The translations under genes were made by a program, and so were the position numbers. The notes under the pieces are model-generated. The model was given only the letters and a program-made list of their open reading frames with translations, was not told the DNA's origin and did not search any database. 64,000 nucleotides of DNA from Salipiger sp. H15. GTDB lineage: Bacteria > Pseudomonadota > Alphaproteobacteria > Rhodobacterales > Rhodobacteraceae. Position 1 is the first letter of the stretch. The number at the start of each line of letters is the position of its first letter. Positions 45,272 through 53,370 of this stretch are shown here, piece by piece. The DNA is taken from the NCBI RefSeq assembly GCF_040409955.1, contig NZ_CP123385.1:496001-560000 (forward strand), given 5' to 3'.

Positions 45272-45493
45272 TCAGTGAAGCTCGCGGATCAGGCGGAAAT
45301 CGCGCCCGTAGCGGGCGGCGTCGGCGAAGTCCTCGGGCGCAAGCCCGATGTCCCGCAGCAGGTGGTCATCAAGCTCCTGCAGGTCGCGGACGCCGCGCCG
45401 GACGGAGGCCTCGTGGGCAAGCCTGCGCATGCGGGTCGCGAAGGGATTGTCGATCTGGCGGGCCCGGAACAGGGCGAGGGGAAACGAGGTCAT
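45272..45493 (-). CDS. DUF1127 small protein
   Basis: The 73-residue basic protein ends with the DUF1127 motif DLQELDDHLLRDIGLAPEDF and an arginine-rich centre. Proteins of this type in Rhodobacter and Agrobacterium affect RNA turnover and phosphate or stress responses. It is probably transcribed before the SnoaL-like gene. The function here is inferred only from the family. Confidence 0.82.
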   Translation of the reverse strand: MTSFPLALFRARQIDNPFATRMRRLAHEASVRRGVRDLQELDDHLLRDIGLAPEDFADAARYGRDFRLIRELH

Positions 45494-45665
45494 CGGTCTG
45501 TCCTTTCATGCGTGACGCGTCGGCCGGGGGGTAGCCTCGAGCGGCGCGGGGGGGGGGTCGGAGGGGCCTGTCCCGGCGATGGGCAACATGGACCATGCGC
45601 CGGGAATTCTTGCTGCCGGTCTCCGCAGGGGGCGGCCCAGTGCCGGCCTGCGATCCCGCCTCTGC

Positions 45666-45863
45666 TCAGGGCTGCGGGGCCGAAAGGGCGGCGTTTCCGT
45701 GCCAGATCCCGGCGCCGGGCGCGCCGGACCAGCCCGGCACATGCGCGGCGGCAAGGCCGAGCCCGGCGAAGAGGGCAAGCGCGGCAAGCACCCGGGCGAG
45801 GTCGGCGAGAGGCGCGGGCGGCCTCGTCGCGGGGTCGAACGTGCGGGGGAGGTGGATGTCCAT
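45666..45863 (-). CDS. Small single-pass membrane protein
   Basis: The 65-residue frame has one hydrophobic segment (LARVLAALALFAGLGLAAA, about residues 23-42) and a short tail. GGAG lies 9 bp upstream of its ATG, and it is divergent from the lysR gene 93 bp away. I do not recognise the family; the case rests on the ribosome site and the membrane segment, in a stretch where longer overlapping frames look like noise. Confidence 0.5.
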   Translation of the reverse strand: MDIHLPRTFDPATRPPAPLADLARVLAALALFAGLGLAAAHVPGWSGAPGAGIWHGNAALSAPQP

Positions 45864-45956
45864 GATGTCGGGGCTCCTGTCGGTTTCCCCGGAAATATGC
45901 CAATGTGGATCCCGCCGACCGAGACGTCCCCCAGCATGAGTGCGTGACTTTCCCTC

Positions 45957-46883
45957 ATGAATGAGCCGCGGAACAGCCTGCCCCTCGAGAAGCTGGTGCA
46001 GTCGATGACTGTCCTGGCCGCGGTCTATCGCCAACAAAGCTTTGCCGGGGCCGCGCAGGAACTCGGGCTCGATCCCAGCGGTGTCAGCCACCGCATCCGC
46101 TCGCTCGAGGAGGCGCTGGACCTCGTGCTCTTCGAGCGCACCACGCGCCGGGTGCATCCGACGCGCGCCGGCACGCTGCTCTGCGGCGCGGCGGTGCGCA
46201 GCCTCGACGAGGCGGCGCGGGCGCTCGACGCGGCGCGGGACCTGCGGTCGGAGACCTCGATCCGCCTGTCGGTGCTCAGCGCGCTGGCGATGAAATGGCT
46301 GATCCCGCGGATGCCGGATGCGCAGCGGGCGGGCTTCGATCTTTCCGTCGACGTGCGCGAGGAGCCGGTGAGCTTCGAGACCGGCGATGTCGACGCGGGC
46401 TTCCGCTTCGGGGCCGGCCCCTACCCGGGGCTGCACGCGACCCGGCTCGCCCCCTGCGACCTGCAGCCGGTCATCGGCAGCCGGATGATGCGCAACAGGA
46501 AGCCTGACGAAACGCTCCTGCGCGATGGCCGCACGCCGCTCCTCGGCGCGCGCGGCGCCGAGAAGTTCGGCACCGACGGGACCTGGGCGGATTACTGGCG
46601 CCTGCTGGGCCGGGACGCGGACAGCCCGAACCCGAGGATCGGCTTCGACCGCTCGGACCTCGCGATCCAGGGCGCGGTCGGCGGGCTCGGCATCGCGCTC
46701 GGCCGCACGCTGCTGATCGAGGACGACATCCGCCACGGGCTGCTGCTGCCGGTCGGGCCAAGGATGAGGGCGACGAGCGCCTGGTGGCTGGTGACCACGC
46801 CCGAGCTGGCCGGGACCGAGGGGATGCAGCTGCTCCGCGCCTGGCTGAAGGAGCAGATCCGGCTGACGCTGCTCGCCTCATAG
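45957..46883 (+). CDS. LysR-family regulator (GcvA-like)
   Basis: The 308-residue regulator has the N-terminal HTH (VYRQQSFAGAAQELGLDPSGVSHRIRSLEE region) and an effector domain with VDVREEPVSFETGDVDAGFRFG, which resembles GcvA-type LysR proteins. The likely target is the divergent small membrane protein gene and the DUF1127-SnoaL pair beyond it. The effector is unknown. Confidence 0.87.
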   Translation: MNEPRNSLPLEKLVQSMTVLAAVYRQQSFAGAAQELGLDPSGVSHRIRSLEEALDLVLFERTTRRVHPTRAGTLLCGAAVRSLDEAARALDAARDLRSETSIRLSVLSALAMKWLIPRMPDAQRAGFDLSVDVREEPVSFETGDVDAGFRFGAGPYPGLHATRLAPCDLQPVIGSRMMRNRKPDETLLRDGRTPLLGARGAEKFGTDGTWADYWRLLGRDADSPNPRIGFDRSDLAIQGAVGGLGIALGRTLLIEDDIRHGLLLPVGPRMRATSAWWLVTTPELAGTEGMQLLRAWLKEQIRLTLLAS

Positions 46884-46978
46884 GCGAACCCCCGCCCTTC
46901 CGCCGTTCCGCAACGGGCCAATCCTTTTGCACTCCGCGCGGTATTTGGGCTGATGCCCCGCGGAAAATGGCCGGTGGA

Positions 46979-46994
46979 TACGAACGTGATAGCC
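46979..46994 (+). promoter_or_regulatory. 16-bp shared element, copy 1 (upstream of araC)
   Basis: TACGAACGTGATAGCC here is identical to 48462-48477 upstream of the hydrolase-dioxygenase operon. The flanks differ, so the match is not part of a longer duplication. It lies 254 bp upstream of the araC start. Binding by the AraC protein is inferred. Confidence 0.6.
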
Positions 46995-47039
46995 GGGGCA
47001 CTATTTTCCAAAGCAACTCCCGGAACCCGTGCTAAGGTC

Positions 47040-47051
47040 ATTTCCGGAAAT
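47040..47051. promoter_or_regulatory. Perfect palindrome ATTTCCGGAAAT
   Basis: A 12-bp self-complementary sequence lies 198 bp upstream of the araC start codon. It could be an operator, but no second copy was found. Confidence 0.3.
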
Positions 47052-47248
47052 CATGTCATGGCCCCCAACTCCGGCCGGGCCGCCGCCGATCCGAATTCCC
47101 GCACAGCCCATTCCACGCTCCTTCGGGAGCCGACTTTCAGTAGCCGAATTTCGCCGCGACTTCCGACCCTTTCCCGCCTGCCCGCCGCCCGCCGCCGGCC
47201 ACCTCCGGCCGCACCGCGAGCGGCCTGCGCGGACGCCACGAGGTACCG

Positions 47249-48154
47249 ATGAACGCCCCTTTCGCCGAACCATCAAGCCATTCGAGACACAAGGATTCCC
47301 TTGGCTGCTCCCTCTCCGAGCTCCGGGTCGACCAGGTGCTTTCGACGCAGGACATGGTGTTCCGCCGCAAGGCTGCCGAGGGCCGTCACCGCAGCCATGT
47401 CGACACGCCCGCGCAGGACCGCGGCCTGCTGGTCGGGGTCTCGCTCGTCGACGGGCACAGGCGGACCGGCCATACCCGCGGCGGGCGCAGGGACAGAATA
47501 TTCGACAGCGGCGATATCTATATCCGCGACTTCGACGAGAATTATTCCGCCGACATGGACGGCTATTTCGACTTCTTCCTGATCGAGCTTTCTCCCGACT
47601 TCCTGAAGAACGCCGCCACGCTCACCGACCATGGCTGCGGCGATCTCGCGCGCATCCAGGCGCAGGAGGACCAGGTGCTGCGCCACCTCGCGCTGGCGAT
47701 CCTGCCCGCGCTCGCCCAGCCCGACGCCGCCGATGCGCTTTTCGTCGAGCAGCTCGCCGTCGCCATGGGCGCGCACCTGCTGCACCGCCACCGCGGCGAC
47801 GGCGCGACGCCCGGGGACGAGGCGCACCGGCTCGGCCCCGTCGCCATCCGCCAGGCGCAGGAGCTGCTGATGGCCGGGCTCGGCGAGCCGGCCTCGATCG
47901 CCGAGATCGCAAGAACGCTCGAGATGTCGCGCAACGGCTTCTTCAAGTCCTTCCGCGAGACGGTGGGCCTCTCCCCCTACCAGTGGCTGCTCAGCCAGCG
48001 GGTGGAGCGCGCGCGGCGCCTGCTGCTGACCACCGACCTGCCGCTGGTCGAGATCGCGCTGACCTGCGGCTTCTCGGACCAGAGCCATTTCACCCGCATC
48101 TTCAAACGGCTGGAGGGAACCTCTCCCGGCCGCTGGCGGCAGCGCAGCCAATGA
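47249..48154 (+). CDS. AraC-family transcriptional regulator
   Basis: The 301-residue protein has an N-terminal effector-binding part of AraC_binding_2 type (about residues 30-180) and two C-terminal HTH motifs: SIAEIARTLEMSRNGFFKSFRETVG and LVEIALTCGFSDQSHFTRIFKRLEG. It lies directly upstream of the UBP zinc finger gene (ATGA overlap) and shares an upstream element with the next operon, so it probably controls that operon and itself. Confidence 0.9.
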   Translation: MNAPFAEPSSHSRHKDSLGCSLSELRVDQVLSTQDMVFRRKAAEGRHRSHVDTPAQDRGLLVGVSLVDGHRRTGHTRGGRRDRIFDSGDIYIRDFDENYSADMDGYFDFFLIELSPDFLKNAATLTDHGCGDLARIQAQEDQVLRHLALAILPALAQPDAADALFVEQLAVAMGAHLLHRHRGDGATPGDEAHRLGPVAIRQAQELLMAGLGEPASIAEIARTLEMSRNGFFKSFRETVGLSPYQWLLSQRVERARRLLLTTDLPLVEIALTCGFSDQSHFTRIFKRLEGTSPGRWRQRSQ

Positions 48155-48432
48155 GCGGGCCGAACATGAGCTGCGCGCACCTGGACCAGATCCTGCAGGA
48201 CCTGCCGACCGAGGAGGCCAAGCGCGGCGCGGTCTGCCCGGCCTGCGTCGCCATGGGGTCGGGCTGGTTGCACCTGCGCGTCTGCCGCAGCTGCGGGCAT
48301 GTCGGCTGCTGCGACAGCTCGCCCAACCGCCACGCCCGCGGCCACTGGGAGGCGACGGGCCACGCCGTCATCGCCTCCTTCGAGCCGCGCGAGCGCTGGT
48401 CCTGGTGCTTTGCCGACGACCTGCTTCTCTGA
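48151..48432 (+). CDS. UBP-type zinc finger protein
   Basis: The 93-residue protein is a stand-alone zinc finger of the ubiquitin-hydrolase (ZnF-UBP) type. Ligands are visible as CAHLDQ, CPACVAMGSGWLHLRVCRSCGHVGCCD and HARGHWEATGHAVIAS. Bacteria lack ubiquitin, and these small proteins are found next to redox or stress genes without a known role. The 4-bp overlap with araC implies a fixed ratio between the two products. Confidence 0.86.
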   Translation: MSGPNMSCAHLDQILQDLPTEEAKRGAVCPACVAMGSGWLHLRVCRSCGHVGCCDSSPNRHARGHWEATGHAVIASFEPRERWSWCFADDLLL

Positions 48433-48461
48433 TCCCGGGAGCGCCTGACCCGCGCCGCGGG

Positions 48462-48477
48462 TACGAACGTGATAGCC
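48462..48477 (+). promoter_or_regulatory. 16-bp shared element, copy 2 (upstream of the hydrolase operon)
   Basis: TACGAACGTGATAGCC, identical to 46979-46994, lies 103 bp upstream of the alpha/beta hydrolase start, a suitable place for an AraC activator site. Confidence 0.62.
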
Positions 48478-48580
48478 CCCGAACACGCCTGCAAGATCGC
48501 ACGTCCCTCCTGCCCTAGCCTGAGGTCCTGCGGGCCCGCCCCCGGTGCGGCCCTTCCCTTCGGACCATGGAGACGGACCC

Positions 48581-49402
48581 ATGAGCTTTCTCACCACCTC
48601 GGACGGCGTGCAGATCTTCTACAAGAGCTTCGGCGAGGGGCGGCCCATCCTCTTCTCGCACGGCTGGCCGCTCTCGGCCGACGCCTGGGAGACGCAGATG
48701 CTGTTCTTCGGCTCGAGGGGCTACCGCGTCATCGCCCATGACCGGCGCAGCCATGGCCGCTCGCAGCAGGTATGGGAGGGCAACGACATGGACCGCTACG
48801 CCGACGACCTCGCCGAGCTGATCGAGGCGCTCGACCTCAGCGACCTCGTGCTGGTTGGCCATTCCACCGGCGGCGGCGAGGTGGCGCATTACCTCGGGCG
48901 GCACGGCACCGCGCGGGTCTCGGCGGCGGTGCTGGTCGGCGCCGTGCCGCCGCTCATGCTGCGCACCGAGGCGAACCCCGAGGGCCTGCCGATCGACGTC
49001 TTCGACAGCATCCGCGCCGGCGTCGCCAGCAACCGCTCGCAGTTCTTCCGCGACCTCGCCGTGCCCTTCTACGGCCACAACCGCGAGGGCGCCACGGTCA
49101 GCACCGGGCTGCAGGAGGCCTTCTGGCTGCAGGGCATGGCCGGGGGGATCAAGGGGCTCTACGATTGCATCCACGAGTTCTCGGAGGTGGACTACACCGA
49201 GGACCTGAGGCGCATCGACGTGCCGCTGCTCTTCATCCATGGTGACGACGACCAGATCGTGCCGATCGCCGCCGCCGCCGAGAAGGCGGTGAAGATCACG
49301 CCCAACGCGACGCTCAAGGTCTATGCGGGCGGCTCGCACGGGCTTGCCGAGACCGAGCCCGAGCGGTTCAACCATGACCTGCTCGCCTTCATCGAAGGCT
49401 GA
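48581..49402 (+). CDS. Alpha/beta hydrolase (non-heme haloperoxidase-like)
   Basis: The 273-residue hydrolase has the catalytic triad in [13 protein letters not shown] (oxyanion hole), Ser95 in [11 protein letters not shown], an Asp near 222-224 in HGDDDQIVP and His253 in GGSHGLAE. The sequence resembles cofactor-free haloperoxidases or arylesterases. It heads a three-gene operon with a ring-cleavage dioxygenase and a carboxylesterase, so an aromatic lactone or quinone-derived ester is a plausible substrate. Confidence 0.88.
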   Translation: MSFLTTSDGVQIFYKSFGEGRPILFSHGWPLSADAWETQMLFFGSRGYRVIAHDRRSHGRSQQVWEGNDMDRYADDLAELIEALDLSDLVLVGHSTGGGEVAHYLGRHGTARVSAAVLVGAVPPLMLRTEANPEGLPIDVFDSIRAGVASNRSQFFRDLAVPFYGHNREGATVSTGLQEAFWLQGMAGGIKGLYDCIHEFSEVDYTEDLRRIDVPLLFIHGDDDQIVPIAAAAEKAVKITPNATLKVYAGGSHGLAETEPERFNHDLLAFIEG

Positions 49403-49486
49403 CGAGACCCGTAGATCGGCGCCGCGCGCCTTGCTATCCATGCGGGCAAGCCGCGCTACGCCGCGCAAGAGGACAGGAGGTCAGAC

Positions 49487-50431
49487 ATGCCTATCGGTGC
49501 GATACCCGGGCTTCACCACGTCACGTCGATCTGCAGCGACCCGCAGGCCAACCTCGATTTCTATGCCGGCTGCCTCGGGCAGCGGCTGGTGAAGAAGACG
49601 GTCAACTTCGACGCGCCCGACACCTATCACCTCTACTACGGCGACGCGGCGGGCACGCCGGGCACGCTGATGACCTTCTTCCCCTTCACCGACGCCGGAC
49701 CCGGCCGCGCCGGCCCCGGCATGGCGAGCGCCGTCGCCTACGCGGTGCTCTCCGCCGCCTTCGAGGGCTGGATGGACCGGCTCGCACTGGCGGCGGTGGA
49801 TTTCGACGGGCCGGTGGAGCGCTTCGGCGCGCGGATGCTGATGCTGCGCGACGCCGACGACGCGCCGGTCGAATTGATCGAGGTCGAGGGCGCGGGCGAT
49901 GAACTGGCGGGCTTCCATTCGGTGACGCTCTGGGAGGCAGATCCCGATGCGACCGCCCGCGTGCTGACCGAGCATTTCGGCTACAGCGCCGCGGGCAGCG
50001 AGACCACGGGCGGCACCGAGCGCCTGCGCTTCACCGCGGCAGGGTCGGGGCGCGGCTCGGTCATCGACATACTCCGCTCGGACGCGCCCACCCTGCCCCG
50101 CAGCGGCGCCGGCACCATCCACCACGTCGCCTTCCGGGCCGAGAGCGACGAGGTCCAGCTCGAGTGGCACGACCGGCTGGCCACCGCGGGCTTCGACGTG
50201 ACCCCGGTGATCGACCGGCAGTATTTCAACGCCGTCTATTTCCGCGAGCCGGGCGGCGTGCTCTTCGAGATCGCCACCGACCCGCCCGGCTTCGCCGTGG
50301 ACGAGGCGCCCGAGGCGCTCGGCACCGCGCTCAAGCTGCCGGAGGAATACGAGCCGTTCCGCGCGCGGCTCGAACGCGTGCTGCCCGAGCTGAAGCCCGC
50401 GCAGGTGTCCCGCCTCGGGTCGGCACGATGA
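49487..50431 (+). CDS. VOC-family ring-cleaving dioxygenase (MhqO/LinE-like)
   Basis: The 314-residue protein has two VOC repeats, each opening with a metal-binding histidine: GLHHVTSICSDPQANLDFYAGCLG and IHHVAFRAESD, with a carboxylate in PGGVLFEIATDPPGF. Length and pattern fit the MhqA/MhqO/LinE branch, which cleaves hydroquinones. In Bacillus, MhqO acts with hydrolases in quinone detoxification. The 4-bp overlap with the next gene (ATGA) supports joint action. Confidence 0.88.
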   Translation: MPIGAIPGLHHVTSICSDPQANLDFYAGCLGQRLVKKTVNFDAPDTYHLYYGDAAGTPGTLMTFFPFTDAGPGRAGPGMASAVAYAVLSAAFEGWMDRLALAAVDFDGPVERFGARMLMLRDADDAPVELIEVEGAGDELAGFHSVTLWEADPDATARVLTEHFGYSAAGSETTGGTERLRFTAAGSGRGSVIDILRSDAPTLPRSGAGTIHHVAFRAESDEVQLEWHDRLATAGFDVTPVIDRQYFNAVYFREPGGVLFEIATDPPGFAVDEAPEALGTALKLPEEYEPFRARLERVLPELKPAQVSRLGSAR

Positions 50432-51102
50432 GACGCGCGGGCGCTCCCGCCAGCCGCGCCACGGCGGCGCTTGTGCTGGTCCACGGCCGCGGCAACTCGG
50501 CGGCGGACATCCTTGGGCTCGGCGAGGCGCTCGCCTTGCCCGATCTCGCCCTGCTGGCCCCGGACGCGCCGGGCCGGTCCTGGTGGCCGACGAGCTTCCT
50601 TGCGCCCGACGCCGAGATCGCCCCCTGGCTCGACCGCGGCCTCGCGACCCTGCGGGCCTGCGTGGCGGCGCTCGAGGACGAGGGCTTCGCGCGCGGTGCG
50701 ATCAGCGTCGCGGGGTTCAGCCAGGGCGGCTGCCTCGCCCTCGAATTCGCCGCGCGCGAGGGCGCCGGGCTTTCCGCCGCCTTCTGCTATTCGGGCGCGC
50801 TGCTCGGCACCGGCGACGGTGATGGCCCGCCGCGCGACGATCTCTACGGCTACGGCCCCAAGCGCTTCGACTATCCGCAGCGGCTCGACGGACTGCACGT
50901 CGACATGGGCTGCCACGAGCGCGACCCGCACATCCCGCTTGCCCGCTTCACCGAGAGCGCCGCGCAGATGCAGAGGCTCGGGGCCAACGTGACGCGCAGG
51001 GTCTACCCCGGCCTGGGCCATGCGCTGGCGCAGGAAGACGTCACCGCGCTCAGGGGCTGGCTCAATCGCGGAACGACGGGCGCGGAGGGCCGCGCCCGCT
51101 GA
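50428..51102 (+). CDS. Phospholipase/carboxylesterase family hydrolase (MhqD-like)
   Basis: The 224-residue hydrolase starts LVLVHGRGNSAADILGLGEAL, contains Ser98 in GFSQGGCLALE and ends with VYPGLGHALAQEDV, the triad histidine. The HGRGNSA start is seen in MhqD-type esterases associated with quinone and methylhydroquinone stress. It is the last gene of the AraC-linked operon; the stop lies inside a GCCGCGCC hairpin (51089-51110). Confidence 0.87.
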   Translation: MRRAGAPASRATAALVLVHGRGNSAADILGLGEALALPDLALLAPDAPGRSWWPTSFLAPDAEIAPWLDRGLATLRACVAALEDEGFARGAISVAGFSQGGCLALEFAAREGAGLSAAFCYSGALLGTGDGDGPPRDDLYGYGPKRFDYPQRLDGLHVDMGCHERDPHIPLARFTESAAQMQRLGANVTRRVYPGLGHALAQEDVTALRGWLNRGTTGAEGRAR

Positions 51103-51110
51103 GGCGCGGC
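51089..51110 (+). terminator. Hairpin overlapping the esterase stop codon
   Basis: An 8-bp stem (GCCGCGCC / GGCGCGGC) with a 6-nt loop includes the stop codon. It lies between convergent genes and lacks a T-tract, so it is a weak candidate. Confidence 0.4.
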
Positions 51111-51131
51111 GGGCGGGATACGCCTGTCCGG

Positions 51132-53279
51132 TCAGGCCACCGGGAAGGGATCGTCGAAATACCCGACCGTCACAGCCGGGTTCGAATAGGTGTAGTACCT
51201 CTCGTCCTCGAAAACCGGCGTGACCGGCCCGGCATTGGTGAAATTGCCCTCGCCGTCGTTCAGGATCAGCGAGACCTGCACCGGGATCGGATCGTCGGGG
51301 TCAAGGTCCTCGAGCCGGGGCACCAGCAGGAAGTCCAGATCCCCGTCGCCGTCGAAATCGCCGACGGCCACCGCCTCACCGACGATCCCGGGATCGAAGG
51401 ACTCCAACTCCAGCGCGCTGCGGTCAGCGTTCAGGCTGACCACCCGCAACCCCGGCTCGATGCCCTCGCGCGCGTCCACGAAGCCGGGCATGATGATCTC
51501 GGCCTCGGGATCGCTGTCGAAGTTCCCCGCGACCATGCGCCCGACATAATTGTCGTAGCTCAGCGGATAGGCCGGAGCCTCGGCCATGCGCCTGCCGGTT
51601 CCGTCGTTGAGATAGACATAGACCCCGGCCCCGTCGCTGACCGCCTGCATGAGGACGTCGTTGTCGCCGTCGCCGTCCATGTCGACGATGATCTCGTTCG
51701 TGCTGCCGTCGTCGCTGGGCGAGAGCGCCCCGGCCCTTGTGAAATGGTTGGTGCCGTCGTTCAGCATCACCACGACGCCGCTGACCTCGTTGCCGGCGCT
51801 GATCACCACGTCGAGGAACCCGTCGCCGTTCATGTCGCCGATCTGGCCGGGATTGCCGTTGTAGCCGAGGTAGGCCGGGGATGGCGGCAGCAGCTCGAAG
51901 CCCTGCTCGCCCCGGTTCTCGAAGACCAGCAGGCTTTCGGACCCGTAGGAGGTCGCGACGATGTCGATGTCGCCATCCCCGTCGAGGTCATCCGCGTCGA
52001 TGAGCTGCACCAGTTCCGAGATCGTCCCGCCGTTCTCGAAATAGGGATAGGTGCCGACGGTGATGGTGAAGACCTCGCTGCGCGGGTCCTCCTTGCTGAA
52101 GAGGCCGCCGCCGTCGTTGTGGTAGAAGGTCGTGGTCAGCTCGAAGTCGATGTCGACGGGCGCCGGCCGGTCGTTGCCCTCGATCGGGGTCAGCAGCGTC
52201 GCCCAGGCGACGAGAAAGTCGAGCCGCCCGTCCCCGTCGTAGTCCCGCGCGTAGCGATAGCCACGCGCGTCCGGCAGCGTATAGGGCTGCTCGGTGAACC
52301 CGCCCGCCCCGTCATTGAGCGCGATGTAGGCCACCCCGTCGCGGCCGTAGCGCAGGTCGAGCGATCGCGCCACGGGGCCCGGTCCGTCGTCCGGCCCCTC
52401 GACCGCGACGAGGTCGAGATAGTCGACGCGGAACGGCTCGCCGCCATCCCCCGCACCGGTGATTTCGATCGTGTCGCCCGCCTCGAGCCAGACCTGCGTC
52501 CCGGTCAGCGTGGCGGCGCTGGCGCGGTTCGCGATGGCACTGCCCTGCGTCGAGTCGAAGGCCGTGCCGAAGGCGTGGTCGCCATTGATCAGCACCTCCA
52601 TCCGCGAGACGCCGTCAGTCTCGTCGAAATAGCCGACGGTCAGGTCGAACCAGCCGGCCTGCGCGACCGTGTGGCGCGCCGAGGCCGTGCTGCCCTGGCT
52701 GTGCTGGAGCATGAACCCGCCCGAGGCCGCGCCGTTCCGCACCACCGAGAAGCCCGCGGTGATCTCGAAATCCTCTGCCTCCACCCGCAGGCTTTCCGGA
52801 ACGTGGGGCGCGCTGCCCGCGGAGATCTCGAGATAGTCGGTCCGCAGCGGCTCGCCGCCCTCCGCCGCGCCGCGCAGATCGAGGACGTCACCCGGCGCCA
52901 GCAGCAGCCCGGCAACCGTATGCTCGGCCCGCGCCGCGGCGGTGACGATGCCGCCCCCAGCGGTCGAGTCCCAGTCGAAGGCGTCGACGACCCTGCCGTT
53001 CACGAGGATCTCCATGTGCGACACGCCATCGCTCTCGTCGAAATAGCCGAGCGTCAGATCGTACCAGCCGGTCGCCCCGGTAAATAATCCACCGGCCTGC
53101 GACGCCGGTGCGGTGGCCTCGAGATAGCGCCCCCCGGAGGCGTGCGGATTCGACGCCGCGCGGAAACCCGCGCCAATGGTCAGGGCCTCGGCCTCGATAC
53201 GCCCGGCCCCCGGGATTCCCGCGGTTGGCGAGAAATTCGGGAAATCGAACATCGAAGAAGCGGAATAGGACATGGGCAT
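51132..53279 (-). CDS. CBM-like/VCBS-repeat protein, copy 1
   Basis: The 715-residue protein has no signal peptide. Residues about 25-160 and 165-300 are two similar beta-sandwich modules (RIEAEALTIGAGF and RVEAEDFEITAGF starts, LGYFDESDGVS and VGYFDETDGVS centres, EPLRTDYLEI and EPFRVDYLDL ends) resembling CBM6/35 carbohydrate-binding modules. The rest is a seven-bladed FG-GAP/VCBS propeller with calcium loops such as DYDGDGRLDF, DLDGDGDIDI, DMNGDGFLDV, DMDGDGDNDV and DFDGDGDLDF. A surface or secreted, sugar-binding role is inferred. The ribosome site is GGAGG 7 bp before ATG. It has a paralogue next door. Confidence 0.83.
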   Translation of the reverse strand: MPMSYSASSMFDFPNFSPTAGIPGAGRIEAEALTIGAGFRAASNPHASGGRYLEATAPASQAGGLFTGATGWYDLTLGYFDESDGVSHMEILVNGRVVDAFDWDSTAGGGIVTAAARAEHTVAGLLLAPGDVLDLRGAAEGGEPLRTDYLEISAGSAPHVPESLRVEAEDFEITAGFSVVRNGAASGGFMLQHSQGSTASARHTVAQAGWFDLTVGYFDETDGVSRMEVLINGDHAFGTAFDSTQGSAIANRASAATLTGTQVWLEAGDTIEITGAGDGGEPFRVDYLDLVAVEGPDDGPGPVARSLDLRYGRDGVAYIALNDGAGGFTEQPYTLPDARGYRYARDYDGDGRLDFLVAWATLLTPIEGNDRPAPVDIDFELTTTFYHNDGGGLFSKEDPRSEVFTITVGTYPYFENGGTISELVQLIDADDLDGDGDIDIVATSYGSESLLVFENRGEQGFELLPPSPAYLGYNGNPGQIGDMNGDGFLDVVISAGNEVSGVVVMLNDGTNHFTRAGALSPSDDGSTNEIIVDMDGDGDNDVLMQAVSDGAGVYVYLNDGTGRRMAEAPAYPLSYDNYVGRMVAGNFDSDPEAEIIMPGFVDAREGIEPGLRVVSLNADRSALELESFDPGIVGEAVAVGDFDGDGDLDFLLVPRLEDLDPDDPIPVQVSLILNDGEGNFTNAGPVTPVFEDERYYTYSNPAVTVGYFDDPFPVA

Positions 53280-53370
53280 TGAAGGACCTCCCTGATTGCT
53301 TCAGCACGTCGCATCCGGTCACGCGCAGCCAGTGCCGGTGGCCCGGAATGCGCCGCTCGGCCCGGACCTC

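Larger units (their letters stand above)
46884..47248. other. 365-bp region upstream of the araC gene
   Basis: There is no convincing gene here. It holds the first copy of the 16-bp TACGAACGTGATAGCC element (46979-46994) and a perfect 12-bp palindrome ATTTCCGGAAAT (47040-47051). Both are candidate protein-binding sites for the downstream regulator. Confidence 0.6.

Noticed and set aside
45490..45958. Overlapping 137- and 150-codon minus-strand frames upstream of the DUF1127 gene
   Set aside because: They are Pro/Arg-rich with no recognisable motif. Only the 65-codon frame with ribosome site and membrane segment was kept, at low confidence.
46953..47252. A 99-codon frame before the araC gene
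   Set aside because: There is no ribosome site, its composition is non-protein-like, and it overlaps the shared 16-bp element and a palindrome, so the region is regulatory.
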